The position numbers and the translations under genes are program-made. From Desulfatibacillum sp. (GTDB lineage: Bacteria > Desulfobacterota > Desulfobacteria > Desulfobacterales > SpSt-501): DNA of 64,000 nucleotides. The DNA lies in NCBI GenBank assembly GCA_020725555.1, contig DYEU01000010.1, positions 138,980 through 202,979 of the forward strand, written 5' to 3'. A model generated the notes under the pieces. It saw nothing but the letters and a program-made list of their open reading frames with translations, did not search any database and was not told where the DNA came from. Positions 42,748 to 49,813 of this stretch are shown in pieces (the stretch's first letter is position 1; every line of letters starts with the position of its first letter).

Positions 42748-43806
42748 ATGGCCTACCGCATTGCGTTGATTCCCGGGGACGGGATCGGCCGCGAGGTCGT
42801 CCCCGAAGCCGTCCGGGTGCTCAAGGCGCTCGCCGCGGGCTTTCGCTTTTCGATCGAGTTCACCGAGTTCCCCTATTCCTGCGGCATGTACCGGGAGACC
42901 GGAGCGATGATGCCGCCCGACGGGCTCGAGCGGCTGCGGTCCTTCGACGCCATTTTCCTCGGCGCGGTCGGGGACCCGGAGGTTCCCGACCACGTCTCGC
43001 TCTGGGGGCTGCTCATCCCCATCCGGCGCGGCTTCGACCAGTACGTCAACCTGCGGCCGGTCCGGCTCCTGCCGGGGATCCGCTCGCCGCTCGCCGGCCG
43101 CACGGCCCGGGACATCGACTTCGTCATCGTGCGCGAAAACACGGAAGGGGAGTACTCCCAGATCGGCGGCCGGCTCTGCGCGGGAACCGAGCGCGAGATC
43201 GCCGTGCAGGAGTCGGTCTTCACCCGCCTCGGGGTCGACCGCGTGCTGCGCTTCGCCTTCGAGCTCGCGCGCGGCCGCCGCGGGCATGTCACCTCGGCCA
43301 CGAAGTCGAACGGCATCATCCACACCATGCCCTTCTGGGACGAGCGCTTCCGCGCGATCGCCGCGGACTACCCCGACGTGCGCACCGCGCAGTTCCACAT
43401 CGACATCCTCTCGGCCCATTTCGTCCAGCACCCCGACTGGTTCGATGTCGTGGTCGCCAGCAACCTCTTCGGCGACATCCTCTCCGACCTCGGCCCCGCT
43501 TGTGCGGGCGGGATCGGGATCGCCCCCTCGGCCAACCTCAACCCCGAGCGCCGTTTCCCCTCGATGTTCGAGCCCGTGCACGGCTCGGCCCCGGACATCG
43601 CCGGCCGCGGCATCGCCAACCCCATCGCCACCCTCTGGTCGGCTTCGATGATGCTCGATTTTCTGGGCGAAGCCGCGGCGGCAGCGGCCCTGATGGCGGC
43701 GATCGAAGCGGTGACCGCGGAGGGCAAGACGCTCACCCCCGACCTCGGGGGAAAGGCCGGGACGCGGGAGGTCGTCGATGCCGTGCTTGGCCGGCTGAAC
43801 CCCTGA
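42748..43806 (+). CDS. Tartrate/D-malate-type beta-decarboxylating dehydrogenase
   Basis: A 352-residue isocitrate/isopropylmalate dehydrogenase-fold enzyme. ALIPGDGIGREVVPEAVRVL starts the fold. MMPPDGLERLRSFDAIFLGAVGDPEVPDHVSLWGLL and IRRGFDQYVNLRPVRLL are typical of the tartrate dehydrogenase/D-malate dehydrogenase (TtuC/DmlA) group, with FEPVHGSAPDIAG at the nucleotide site. It oxidises and decarboxylates 2-hydroxydicarboxylates with NAD and a divalent metal. The length is normal. ATG 42748 fits the family start. With the aminotransferase upstream the pair could serve 2-oxo-acid metabolism; this is inference. Confidence 0.87.
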   Translation: MAYRIALIPGDGIGREVVPEAVRVLKALAAGFRFSIEFTEFPYSCGMYRETGAMMPPDGLERLRSFDAIFLGAVGDPEVPDHVSLWGLLIPIRRGFDQYVNLRPVRLLPGIRSPLAGRTARDIDFVIVRENTEGEYSQIGGRLCAGTEREIAVQESVFTRLGVDRVLRFAFELARGRRGHVTSATKSNGIIHTMPFWDERFRAIAADYPDVRTAQFHIDILSAHFVQHPDWFDVVVASNLFGDILSDLGPACAGGIGIAPSANLNPERRFPSMFEPVHGSAPDIAGRGIANPIATLWSASMMLDFLGEAAAAAALMAAIEAVTAEGKTLTPDLGGKAGTREVVDAVLGRLNP

Positions 43807-43814
43807 AATGAAAG

Positions 43815-43836
43815 AGGCCCCCGCTACCGGGGGCCT
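43815..43836 (-). terminator. Terminator downstream of the Gly-rich protein gene
   Basis: AGGCCCCCG-CTAC-CGGGGGCCT is a perfect 9-bp stem with a 4-base loop. On the minus strand it is followed by CTTTCATTTC, a T-rich tract, and it lies 23 bases after the stop at 43859. On the plus strand no T run follows, so it mainly serves the minus-strand transcript, though it may also help end the convergent dehydrogenase transcript. Confidence 0.7.
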
Positions 43837-43858
43837 CCCGCGTTCGCATCCGGCTCTT

Positions 43859-44338
43859 CTACTTGGCGGTCGCGCCGAAGCCGGTGCCGTCCTGGGGGCC
43901 GCTGCCCTGGTTGCCCATGCCGTCACCCGGGCCGAAGCCCTTCGCCTGGCCTGTCCCGGGCCCCGGCCCGAAGCCGGTGCCGTCCTGGGGGCCGCTGCCC
44001 TGGTTTCCGGTTCCATCTCCCGGGCCGTAGCCGAATCCCTTGCCCTTCGCCGCCCCCTGGGCCGCTGCAGCGCCGAGCGCCGCACCGGGGCCGGGACCGA
44101 CCGACGCCCCCGGGCCGGGACCAATCGACGCCCCGGGGCCGGGACCTGCCGAGGCCCCCGGCCCGGGCCCTGCGCCGGCGGCGCCGCCGCCACCGCCCCC
44201 CCCCGCTCCGGCCCCGGCGCCGCCTCCGCCGCCACCGGCCCCGGCGCCGCCGCCGCCACCGCCTCCTTTCGCATCAACAGGCGCGACCGCGATCGCAAGC
44301 GACAAGAGCAAGCAAAGCAACATCCAGGACTTCTTCAT
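43859..44338 (-). CDS. Secreted Gly-rich repeat protein of the ECF-sigma locus
   Basis: A 159-residue protein with a standard signal peptide (KKSWMLLCLLLSLAIAVAPVDA). The mature part is almost all low complexity: three Gly runs with Ala, then four 8-residue units GPGPGA-S/A-x (about residues 57-90), and two copies of GDGxGNQGSGPQDGTGFG (C-terminal 60 residues, the second ending in GATAK). No enzyme motif exists. Similar Gly-Asn-Gln-Gly proteins may form extended surface or matrix structures. ATG 44338 has AAAGGAGC about nine bases upstream. The gene has its own ECF-type promoter at 44418-44443 and its own terminator, unlike the four genes upstream. Confidence 0.8.
   Translation of the reverse strand: MKKSWMLLCLLLSLAIAVAPVDAKGGGGGGGAGAGGGGGGAGAGAGGGGGGGAAGAGPGPGASAGPGPGASIGPGPGASVGPGPGAALGAAAAQGAAKGKGFGYGPGDGTGNQGSGPQDGTGFGPGPGTGQAKGFGPGDGMGNQGSGPQDGTGFGATAK
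43876..44005 (-). repeat. Two 37-bp direct repeats inside the Gly-rich gene
   Basis: Positions 43876-43912 and 43969-44005 are identical over 37 bases, 93 bases apart (31 codons, in frame). They encode the two GNQGSGPQDGTGFG units. Identity at the DNA level, beyond the protein, suggests recent duplication or gene conversion. Confidence 0.85.
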
Positions 44339-44417
44339 GATTCTGTGCTCCTTTCCCTGAGACGGAATTGCGGGGTTCGGTGGTGCCCCCTTGCCGAAAA
44401 CCCCGTTTGTCTCATTC

Positions 44418-44443
44418 AACGCAGAAACCCCAACCCGGTTACA
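44418..44443 (-). promoter_or_regulatory. ECF-sigma-type promoter of the Gly-rich protein gene
   Basis: Minus strand TGTAAC (44443-44438), 16-base spacer, CGTT (44421-44418), continuing as CGTTG. The same hexamer, spacing and CGTTG stand upstream of the sigma-factor gene at 46771-46745, while the spacers are unrelated. The leader to ATG 44338 is about 70 bases. Confidence 0.72.
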
Positions 44444-44472
44444 CGTCTCCCCACAGAAACTCGGACGGCTCT

Positions 44473-45363
44473 TCAGCGCCCCCCCCCTGGCCCCCCGCCG
44501 CCTCCCGGTCCCCCGCCGCCCCCTCCCGGGCCGCCGCCCGGGCCGTCCCCGGCGCCGCCTGGGCCTCCTCCTCCCCCGGAGGGCGCGGCGCCTCCCGCAG
44601 CGACACCGTGCGGGGATTGTCCGTGGGCCGTCTCCTGCGCCAGCGCCTGGAGGGCGCTCTGGGGGGACTGGGCGCGGGCCTGGTCGAGGAACGACTGGTG
44701 CATGGCGGCAATGGCCGCCGCCCCCCGACCTCCGGCCAGCGCCCGGGAGACGACCTCGGCGGCGAGATCGGAGGAAACGCCGAAGCGCGACAGATCCCGC
44801 AGCATCCGCAGCGCGGCGGCGGCGAGCTCGGCGGCGGAATCCCCGCGGCGCCCGGCGGAGGCCTCCCGGAGGTTCCGGATCGTGCGCACCGCGTCTTCCT
44901 CGCGCAGCCCGGCGGCGAGACTCTCGGCCAGGATCTCCCCCAGCACCCGAACCTCGCCTGGCTCGGAGACGAGCGTTTTCGCAAGGCCGTAGGCGAGGGC
45001 GTAGCGAGCGCGCACGGCCTCGAGCGCCCCGATCACGCGTTCGGGGGGCACGCGTTTGGAGAGGCCTTCGAACGCCTTGAGCAGCAGCGGCCGGACGGGC
45101 AACCCCTCGGATTGCGCCCGCTCCAGCAGCGCGGTCACCGCCTCCCCCTGCTCGCGGGAAAACCCGGCGGAGCTCATCGCCCCGGCCAGCCATTCGGCTT
45201 CCTCGGCGGCGAAGCCCAGCCGGGCGATCCGGCGCGCCTGCCCGGCAGGGGCCCCCTGTTCTCCCTCTGCGGCGGGGCCCGGGCAGGGGAATGCGGCAAG
45301 CCCGAAGGCCGCCAGAAGCACCCATCCCAACACATGGCGTCTTCTCATCATGGTCGCACTCAT
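44473..45363 (-). CDS. Exported helical protein with Gly/Pro-rich C-terminus (ECF-sigma locus)
   Basis: A 296-residue protein. A basic, hydrophobic N-terminus (RRRHVLGWVLLAAFGLAAF) ending near GPAAEG acts as a signal sequence. Residues about 40-235 are charged helices rich in Ala, Leu, Arg and Glu with no motif I recognise. The last 45 residues are Gly/Pro repeats (GGGGGPGGAGDGPGGGPGG). The tail resembles the mature Gly-rich protein encoded next. ATG 45363 overlaps the preceding stop (ATGA); ATG 45351 is an alternative with GGAG upstream. An envelope location is inferred; the function is unknown. Confidence 0.72.
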   Translation of the reverse strand: MSATMMRRRHVLGWVLLAAFGLAAFPCPGPAAEGEQGAPAGQARRIARLGFAAEEAEWLAGAMSSAGFSREQGEAVTALLERAQSEGLPVRPLLLKAFEGLSKRVPPERVIGALEAVRARYALAYGLAKTLVSEPGEVRVLGEILAESLAAGLREEDAVRTIRNLREASAGRRGDSAAELAAAALRMLRDLSRFGVSSDLAAEVVSRALAGGRGAAAIAAMHQSFLDQARAQSPQSALQALAQETAHGQSPHGVAAGGAAPSGGGGGPGGAGDGPGGGPGGGGGGPGGGGGPGGGR

Positions 45364-45701
45364 CTCCAGGGGGCGGCGTGGGGGTCAAACACGCAATTCC
45401 AGGAGCCGAAATCGTCGCTTTCGCGCAGGGGGCATTCCGGGAGCTCGATCTTTCCGTCCACCCGGAAGCTGTAACGAAACTCGCGCAGACCCGCCCTGCG
45501 GGCCCGCCACAGCCCGAACCCCAAGTGCTCCGCGGGAATGTCCTCCACGGCTTCGGCCGCGGCGAGAAGCGCAACCTCCCGGGCGCCCGGGGCATGCAAG
45601 TAGAGCTCCACGGCCTTTTCCCGCACTTCCAGAAAATGCCGCGTGCAGCCGGCGTTCACGGCCACCGCCGCCGCAAGCATCCCCAGCACCACCCGCCTCA
45701 C
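45360..45701 (-). CDS. Small exported protein with an early-set, glycogen-binding-like fold
   Basis: A 113-residue protein. The hydrophobic N-terminus ends in VNAGC at residue 19, a possible lipobox with an unusual Asn at position -3. The rest (VELYLHAPGAREVALLA, LREFRYSFRVDGKIELPECP and DDFGSWNCVF) has the strand order and the DG-x-x-x-P ... DDFG-x-x-N ending of AMPK-beta/isoamylase early-set (CBM48-like) domains. Cys90 and Cys103 could form a disulfide. It lacks the GSFTGW tryptophan of the upstream gene's domain, so sugar binding may be lost. GTG 45701 overlaps the previous stop. Confidence 0.7.
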   Translation of the reverse strand: MRRVVLGMLAAAVAVNAGCTRHFLEVREKAVELYLHAPGAREVALLAAAEAVEDIPAEHLGFGLWRARRAGLREFRYSFRVDGKIELPECPLRESDDFGSWNCVFDPHAAPWR

Positions 45702-46264
45702 GAGGAGAACGTCACCTCCAGGATCGAATTTTCTCCTCCGAAGTCGTCCTGTTCCCGCAGCGCGACCGTGGGGTCGGCCAGCCGCCGGCCGCCCTCGACG
45801 ATGTAGCTGAAGCGGTGCTCCCCGGGGGGCAGGTCGAGCGTGATCTCCCAGTAGCCCGCGCCCCCGGCCCTCCTCATCGGCAGGCTTCGCCAGCCGGTAA
45901 AGCTGCCGGTAATTTCCACCCGCGCCGCCTCCGGCTGGTAGAGGACGAACCGGTGGGGCCTCAGCGCCTCACCGGCCGGAGCGGGGATCAGGAAAAACCA
46001 GAGGGCCGCCGCCGCGGCCGCGCCCGCGGCGAAGGCCGCAAGGGGCGCCATCCAGCGCCGCAGACGGAACCGAAACGGCTCCGCGACGCGGAGCTCCGGC
46101 AGGGCCGCCTCCCGCGGCTCGGCCCGCAGCCATTTTTCCTGCTCGAGCAGCGCGAGCGCCTCCGCGGCATACTCGCGGCTTGCCTGCACGGCCCGGAGGA
46201 ATTGCTCTTTTTCGTCCAGGTCGAGCTCGTCGTCGATAAACTGGCTGATCCAGGTGGGGTTCAT
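45698..46264 (-). CDS. Anti-sigma-like membrane protein with an AMPK-beta/CBM48-type domain
   Basis: A 188-residue single-pass protein. Residues 1-70 form an acidic helical cytoplasmic tail (SQFIDDELDLDEKEQFL) like the sigma-binding part of anti-sigma factors without the zinc motif. A helix at about 71-93 (WMAPLAAFAAGAAAAAALWFF) spans the membrane. Residues about 104-187 outside form a glycogen-binding-like domain with GSFTGWRSLPM, GYWEITLDLPPGEHRFSY and DDFGGENSILEV, including the two Trp that bind glucan in AMPK-beta (residues 125 and 139). ATG 46264 overlaps the sigma stop (ATGA). Sensing of a sugar polymer is inferred. Confidence 0.78.
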   Translation of the reverse strand: MNPTWISQFIDDELDLDEKEQFLRAVQASREYAAEALALLEQEKWLRAEPREAALPELRVAEPFRFRLRRWMAPLAAFAAGAAAAAALWFFLIPAPAGEALRPHRFVLYQPEAARVEITGSFTGWRSLPMRRAGGAGYWEITLDLPPGEHRFSYIVEGGRRLADPTVALREQDDFGGENSILEVTFSS

Positions 46265-46734
46265 GGCTTCTCCGAATCGAGGAGGCTCCTCAGCCGGCAC
46301 CGCGCCCGGTGGATCTTCACCCGGACGTTGCCTTCGCTCAACCCCGTCAGGGCGGCGATCTCGCGGTAGGAGAGTTCCCCGCCCGCCACGAGGGAGAGGA
46401 GATCCTGATCTTCCTCGTCCAGCCGCTGCAGGGCCGCGAGCGCCCGGCGAGCCTCGTCCCGGGCGAGGAGCCTCTCTTCCAGGCCGGGGGCCTGCGCCTC
46501 CTCCCGCGGTGGGTCGGCCTCGCGCTTGCGCCTGCGCAAGGCGTCGATCAGGAGGTTGCGGCCGATCGTGTAGAGCAGCCGGGCGTTCCAGCGCTCGGCG
46601 GGGTAGGCGGCATAGAGCCGGGTGAAGCTTTCCTGCAGGATGTCGCTCGCCAGGGACGGGTCGGCCGTCCTACGGAAAAGGTAGGCGAAAAACGGCTTTC
46701 GCTGGCTGCGGTAAAAGTGTTGAAAGGGTTCCAC
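46261..46734 (-). CDS. ECF-type RNA polymerase sigma factor
   Basis: A 157-residue sigma factor with region 2 (about 5-70: LASDILQESFTRLYAAYP, ARLLYTIGRNLLIDALRRRK) and region 4 (about 100-150: LSYREIAALTGLSEGNVRVKIHRARCRLRSLL) and no region 1 or 3, as in the ECF class. GTG 46734 is the only start consistent with region 2. It is the first gene of a locus with its anti-sigma-like partner directly downstream, so it probably directs transcription from TGTAAC-N16-CGTT promoters including its own. The predicted leader is only a few bases. Confidence 0.9.
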   Translation of the reverse strand: MEPFQHFYRSQRKPFFAYLFRRTADPSLASDILQESFTRLYAAYPAERWNARLLYTIGRNLLIDALRRRKREADPPREEAQAPGLEERLLARDEARRALAALQRLDEEDQDLLSLVAGGELSYREIAALTGLSEGNVRVKIHRARCRLRSLLDSEKP

Positions 46735-46745
46735 GCACCCATTCC

Positions 46746-46771
46746 AACGAATGAGGGGCGCCGTCGTTACA
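46746..46771 (-). promoter_or_regulatory. ECF-sigma-type autoregulated promoter of the sigma operon
   Basis: Minus strand TGTAAC (46771-46766), 16-base spacer, CGTT (46749-46746), continuing CGTTGGAATG. It is identical in both boxes and spacing to the site at 44418-44443. It starts transcription only about five bases before GTG 46734, so the sigma gene would be nearly leaderless. Confidence 0.75.
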
Positions 46772-46834
46772 GGAAAAACGATCCGTCCTCGATGGCGGGG
46801 CGGGTGGGGCGGCGGCGAAGACCCGGCGGAGCGT

Positions 46835-47260
46835 TCAGAGACGGTAGAGTTCTTTTTCCGCGAGCGGCTGCAGGCCTGCCGAGCGCAGCGGCTCCGCGGC
46901 GGCGGCGAGATCGGGGACCTCGATCACGAGGATCGCCCGCCGGTCGCGTGCGAACCCGTAGGCGTCCTCGACGTTGATCCCCCGCCGGGTGAGCACCGTG
47001 AGCACGGCGTGCAGGCCGCCCGGTTTGTCCTCCACGGCCACCGCGAGGACCGGCCGCTTGGAGGCGAGGATCCCGGCCGCGGTGAGCGCCTGCAACGCGG
47101 CGTCGGGGTCGTTTACGAGAAGCTTGACGACCCCGTGCTCGCCCAGGTCGGAGATCTTGATCGCCCGGATGTTGACCCCGGCCCGGGCGAGCACGCCGGT
47201 GATGGCCTCCAGGCGACCGGGGCGGTTTTCGGCGAAGACGGAGAGATGCCAGGCCGTCAT
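46835..47260 (-). CDS. Tandem ACT-domain protein
   Basis: A 141-residue protein made of two ACT repeats: LSVFAENRPGRLEAITGVLARAGVNIRAIKISD and LAVAVEDKPGGLHAVLTVLTRRGINVEDAYGF. ACT dimers bind amino acids and regulate enzymes. Small ACT proteins of this kind are typically found directly beside phenylacetate-CoA ligase genes, as here, and are believed to sense aromatic amino acids. ATG 47260 is preceded by GGAG. It is the last gene of the long gntR-glcD-TAXI-etf-paaK operon, 20 bases after paaK. Confidence 0.88.
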   Translation of the reverse strand: MTAWHLSVFAENRPGRLEAITGVLARAGVNIRAIKISDLGEHGVVKLLVNDPDAALQALTAAGILASKRPVLAVAVEDKPGGLHAVLTVLTRRGINVEDAYGFARDRRAILVIEVPDLAAAAEPLRSAGLQPLAEKELYRL

Positions 47261-47280
47261 GACGGGCTCCTTGGTTCCGT

Positions 47281-48603
47281 TCAGCTCCCGCGCCGCCGGT
47301 CCAGGACGCGCACGGCCTTGCCCTCGGTGCGGGGAAGCGAGCCGGGCTCGACGAGCTGGACCCGCGGGGTGAAGAGGATCTCGCTTTTGAGGGCGGCGAG
47401 GATTTTCTCCCGCAGGGCCTTGAGGCTCTTCACGTCCCCCTGGAACATCTCGCGCCGCACCTCCACCTCGACGGTCATCACGTCGAGGTCGCCCTCGCGG
47501 TCGAGCACGATGCGGTAGTCCCGGCCCACCTCGGGCATGCCCATGAGGAGGGTCTCCACCTGGATGGGGAAGACGTTCACCCCCTTGACGATGAACATGT
47601 CGTCGGAGCGGCCCTTGATGCGGTCGATGCGGCGGTGGGTCCGGCCGCAGGGGCAGGGCCCGGGCAGAAGGGCCGTCAGGTCGCGCGTGCGGTAGCGGAT
47701 GAGCGGCATGGCCTCGCGGTCGAGCGTCGTGAGCACGAGCTCGCCCTCCTCGCCCTCGGCGACCGGCGTGAGCGTCTTGGGGTCCAGCACCTCGACCAGG
47801 AAGGCGTCCTCCCAGATGTGCATCCCGTTCTGCTCGGGGCATTCGAAGGCGACGCCGGGACCGGCCATCTCGGAGAGGCCGTAGGAGTTGAAGACGCGGA
47901 CGCCGAGCTCCCGCTCGACACGGCGCCGGGTCTCCTCCGAGTAGGGCTCGGCCCCGAGGTAGGCGGTCTTGAGGTCCAGGTCGCGCCGGGGGTCGATCCC
48001 CATCTCCTCGAGCACGGCGAGCAGCCGGAAGGCATAGCTCGGGATGGCGTGGATCACGGTCGTGCCGAAGTCCTGCATGAACTGGACCTGCCGCCGGCTG
48101 TTGCCGGGACCGGCCGGGACGGTCAGCATGCCGAGCCGCTCGGAGCCGTAGTGGAAACCGAGCCCGCCGGTGAACATGCCGTAGCCCGTCATGTTCTGGA
48201 AGACATCGGAGGACCGCGCACCGGTCATGTACATGCAGCGGGCCATGCGCTCGGCCCAGGCCTCGAGGTCCCGCGCGCTGTGCAGGACCACCGTGGCCCG
48301 CCCGGTCGTCCCCGAGGAGGAGTGCAGGCGCACCGCCTCCTCGCGGGAAACGGCGAGAAACCCGAAGGGGTAGCCCTGCCGCAGGTGGTCCTTGGTCGTG
48401 AGCGGCAGGCGCCCGAGGTCCTCCAGACCCCGGATCGCCTCCACGGCGACGCCGGCTTCTTCGAAGAGCCGGCGGTAGAACGGGGAGCGGGCCGCGGCCG
48501 CCAGCGTCCGCCGCAGGCGCTGCTCCTGGAGGGCGCGCAGGCGCTCCCGCGGGAGCGTTTCGATCTCGGGGTCCCAGTAGACCGGGTGGCGGGGGCGGTT
48601 CAT
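47281..48603 (-). CDS. paaK: Phenylacetate-CoA ligase family protein
   Basis: A 440-residue AMP-forming aryl-CoA ligase. The P-loop-like LHSSSGTTGRATVVLHSA, YGMFTGGLGFHYGSERLG, YGLSEMAGPGVAFECP, IRYRTRDLTALLPGPCPCGR and RIKGRSDDMFIVKGVNVFP are characteristic of PaaK. It activates phenylacetate or a similar aryl acid to its CoA thioester. The ATG overlaps the etfA stop (ATGA). The next gene is an ACT protein, the pairing common in aryl-ketoacid metabolism. Substrates other than phenylacetate (indoleacetate, hydroxyphenylacetate) are possible. Confidence 0.9.
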   Translation of the reverse strand: MNRPRHPVYWDPEIETLPRERLRALQEQRLRRTLAAAARSPFYRRLFEEAGVAVEAIRGLEDLGRLPLTTKDHLRQGYPFGFLAVSREEAVRLHSSSGTTGRATVVLHSARDLEAWAERMARCMYMTGARSSDVFQNMTGYGMFTGGLGFHYGSERLGMLTVPAGPGNSRRQVQFMQDFGTTVIHAIPSYAFRLLAVLEEMGIDPRRDLDLKTAYLGAEPYSEETRRRVERELGVRVFNSYGLSEMAGPGVAFECPEQNGMHIWEDAFLVEVLDPKTLTPVAEGEEGELVLTTLDREAMPLIRYRTRDLTALLPGPCPCGRTHRRIDRIKGRSDDMFIVKGVNVFPIQVETLLMGMPEVGRDYRIVLDREGDLDVMTVEVEVRREMFQGDVKSLKALREKILAALKSEILFTPRVQLVEPGSLPRTEGKAVRVLDRRRGS

Positions 48604-49808
48604 CGGGTCTCTTTGCAGGCGGCGGCCGGCAGAAGATCGAGCAGCCGCGGCAGGATCGCCCGGGCGTCCCCCACCACGCCCAGGTCGGCGAGGTCGAAGA
48701 TCGGGGCTTGGGGGTCGGTGTTGATGGCCACGACGCGCTTGGCGGAACTCATGCCGACGACATGCTGGATCGCTCCGCTGATGCCGGCCGCGATGTAGAG
48801 GTCCGGGCCCACCGTCGTCCCCGACTGGCCGACCTGGAGGGTGTGCGGGATCCAGCCGAGCTCGACGATCGCCCGCGAGCCGGCGAGCGCCCCGCCGAGG
48901 CGCTGGGCGATACGGCGCAGGGGCTCGAGGTGCGCCGGGTCCCCCATCCCGCGTCCGGCGGCGACGATGACCCGGGCCTCCTCGATCTTCGCCTCCCCGC
49001 AGGGGATCTCCACCGTCTCCACGACGCGGGTGCGGATGGCGGCCCGGGCGAGCTGGACGGGAAACTCCTCGATGCAAACCGTCCGGCGCTCGTCGGCGGG
49101 CAGGGTGGTGAAGACGTTCGGGCGCACGGTCGCACACTGCGGCCGGGTGTAGGGGGCGACGATGCTCGCCATGATGTTTCCGCCGAAGGCGGGCCGCGTC
49201 TGCACGAGCTGTCCGGAGGCGTCGATCTCGAGCCCGGTGCAGTCCGCGGTGAGCCCGAGGCGCAGGCGGGCGGCGACCCGGGGGGCGAGGTCGCGGCCGT
49301 TGGGGGTCGCGCCGAAGAGGAGGACCGCGGGCTTCTCCCTCGCCACCACGGCCGCGAGCACGGTGGCGAAGGCGTCGGTCGTGTACCGGCCGAGGAGCTC
49401 GTGGCGGCAGGCGAGCACCCGGTCCGCCCCGTGGCGGCAGAGACGCTCGAGGCCGGCCAGGCGGTCATCGCCCAGGACGACGGCGGTGAGCGGCTGCCCC
49501 AGCCGGTCGGAAAGGGCCCGGCCGCGGCCGAGGAGCTCGTAGACCACGCGGCGGGGGTGGAGAAGGCCCTCGGCGGCCTCGCACTCGGCCCAGACGAAGA
49601 CCCCCCGGTAGCGGGAGAGCTCCTCGGGGGAGGCCTGGCGGCGCGCGATGGAAATCGCCGACTGCGGGCAGGCGTTGACGCAGGCGCCGCAGAGCGTGCA
49701 GCGCTCGTCGGGCGCGACCCGTTCCCCCGCGAGCGAAAGTGCCCCGAAGGGGCAGGCCTTCTGGCACAGGCCGCAGCGGTTGCAGATCTCGTGGTCGATC
49801 GTGAGCAT
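48600..49808 (-). CDS. etfA: Electron-transfer flavoprotein alpha with an N-terminal 2x[4Fe-4S] ferredoxin domain
   Basis: A 402-residue EtfA with an added ferredoxin head. CNRCGLCQKACPFGAL and CTLCGACVNACPQSAI (residues about 8-55) give two [4Fe-4S] ligand sets. The EtfA FAD domain follows and ends in the signature VGQSGTTVGPDLYIAAGISGAIQHVVGM and INTDPQAPIFDLADLGVVGD. An EtfA with a ferredoxin extension is known from the Acetobacterium lactate dehydrogenase/EtfAB complex, which uses ferredoxin to drive lactate oxidation by NAD. It sits with etfB and a GlcD-type dehydrogenase gene, so a confurcating complex is likely. paaK overlaps its stop. Confidence 0.9.
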   Translation of the reverse strand: MLTIDHEICNRCGLCQKACPFGALSLAGERVAPDERCTLCGACVNACPQSAISIARRQASPEELSRYRGVFVWAECEAAEGLLHPRRVVYELLGRGRALSDRLGQPLTAVVLGDDRLAGLERLCRHGADRVLACRHELLGRYTTDAFATVLAAVVAREKPAVLLFGATPNGRDLAPRVAARLRLGLTADCTGLEIDASGQLVQTRPAFGGNIMASIVAPYTRPQCATVRPNVFTTLPADERRTVCIEEFPVQLARAAIRTRVVETVEIPCGEAKIEEARVIVAAGRGMGDPAHLEPLRRIAQRLGGALAGSRAIVELGWIPHTLQVGQSGTTVGPDLYIAAGISGAIQHVVGMSSAKRVVAINTDPQAPIFDLADLGVVGDARAILPRLLDLLPAAACKETR

Positions 49809-49813
49809 CGTCC

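Noticed and set aside
43876-44170. Regular repeats that could suggest a CRISPR array or minisatellite
   Set aside because: Repeat spacing is a multiple of three and codes for the Gly-rich protein; repeats are adjacent or vary in spacing, with no unique spacers.
41464-44298. 944-codon minus-strand frame across the aminotransferase and dehydrogenase genes
   Set aside because: Shadow of two well-recognised plus-strand enzymes, running on in another frame of the Gly-rich gene.
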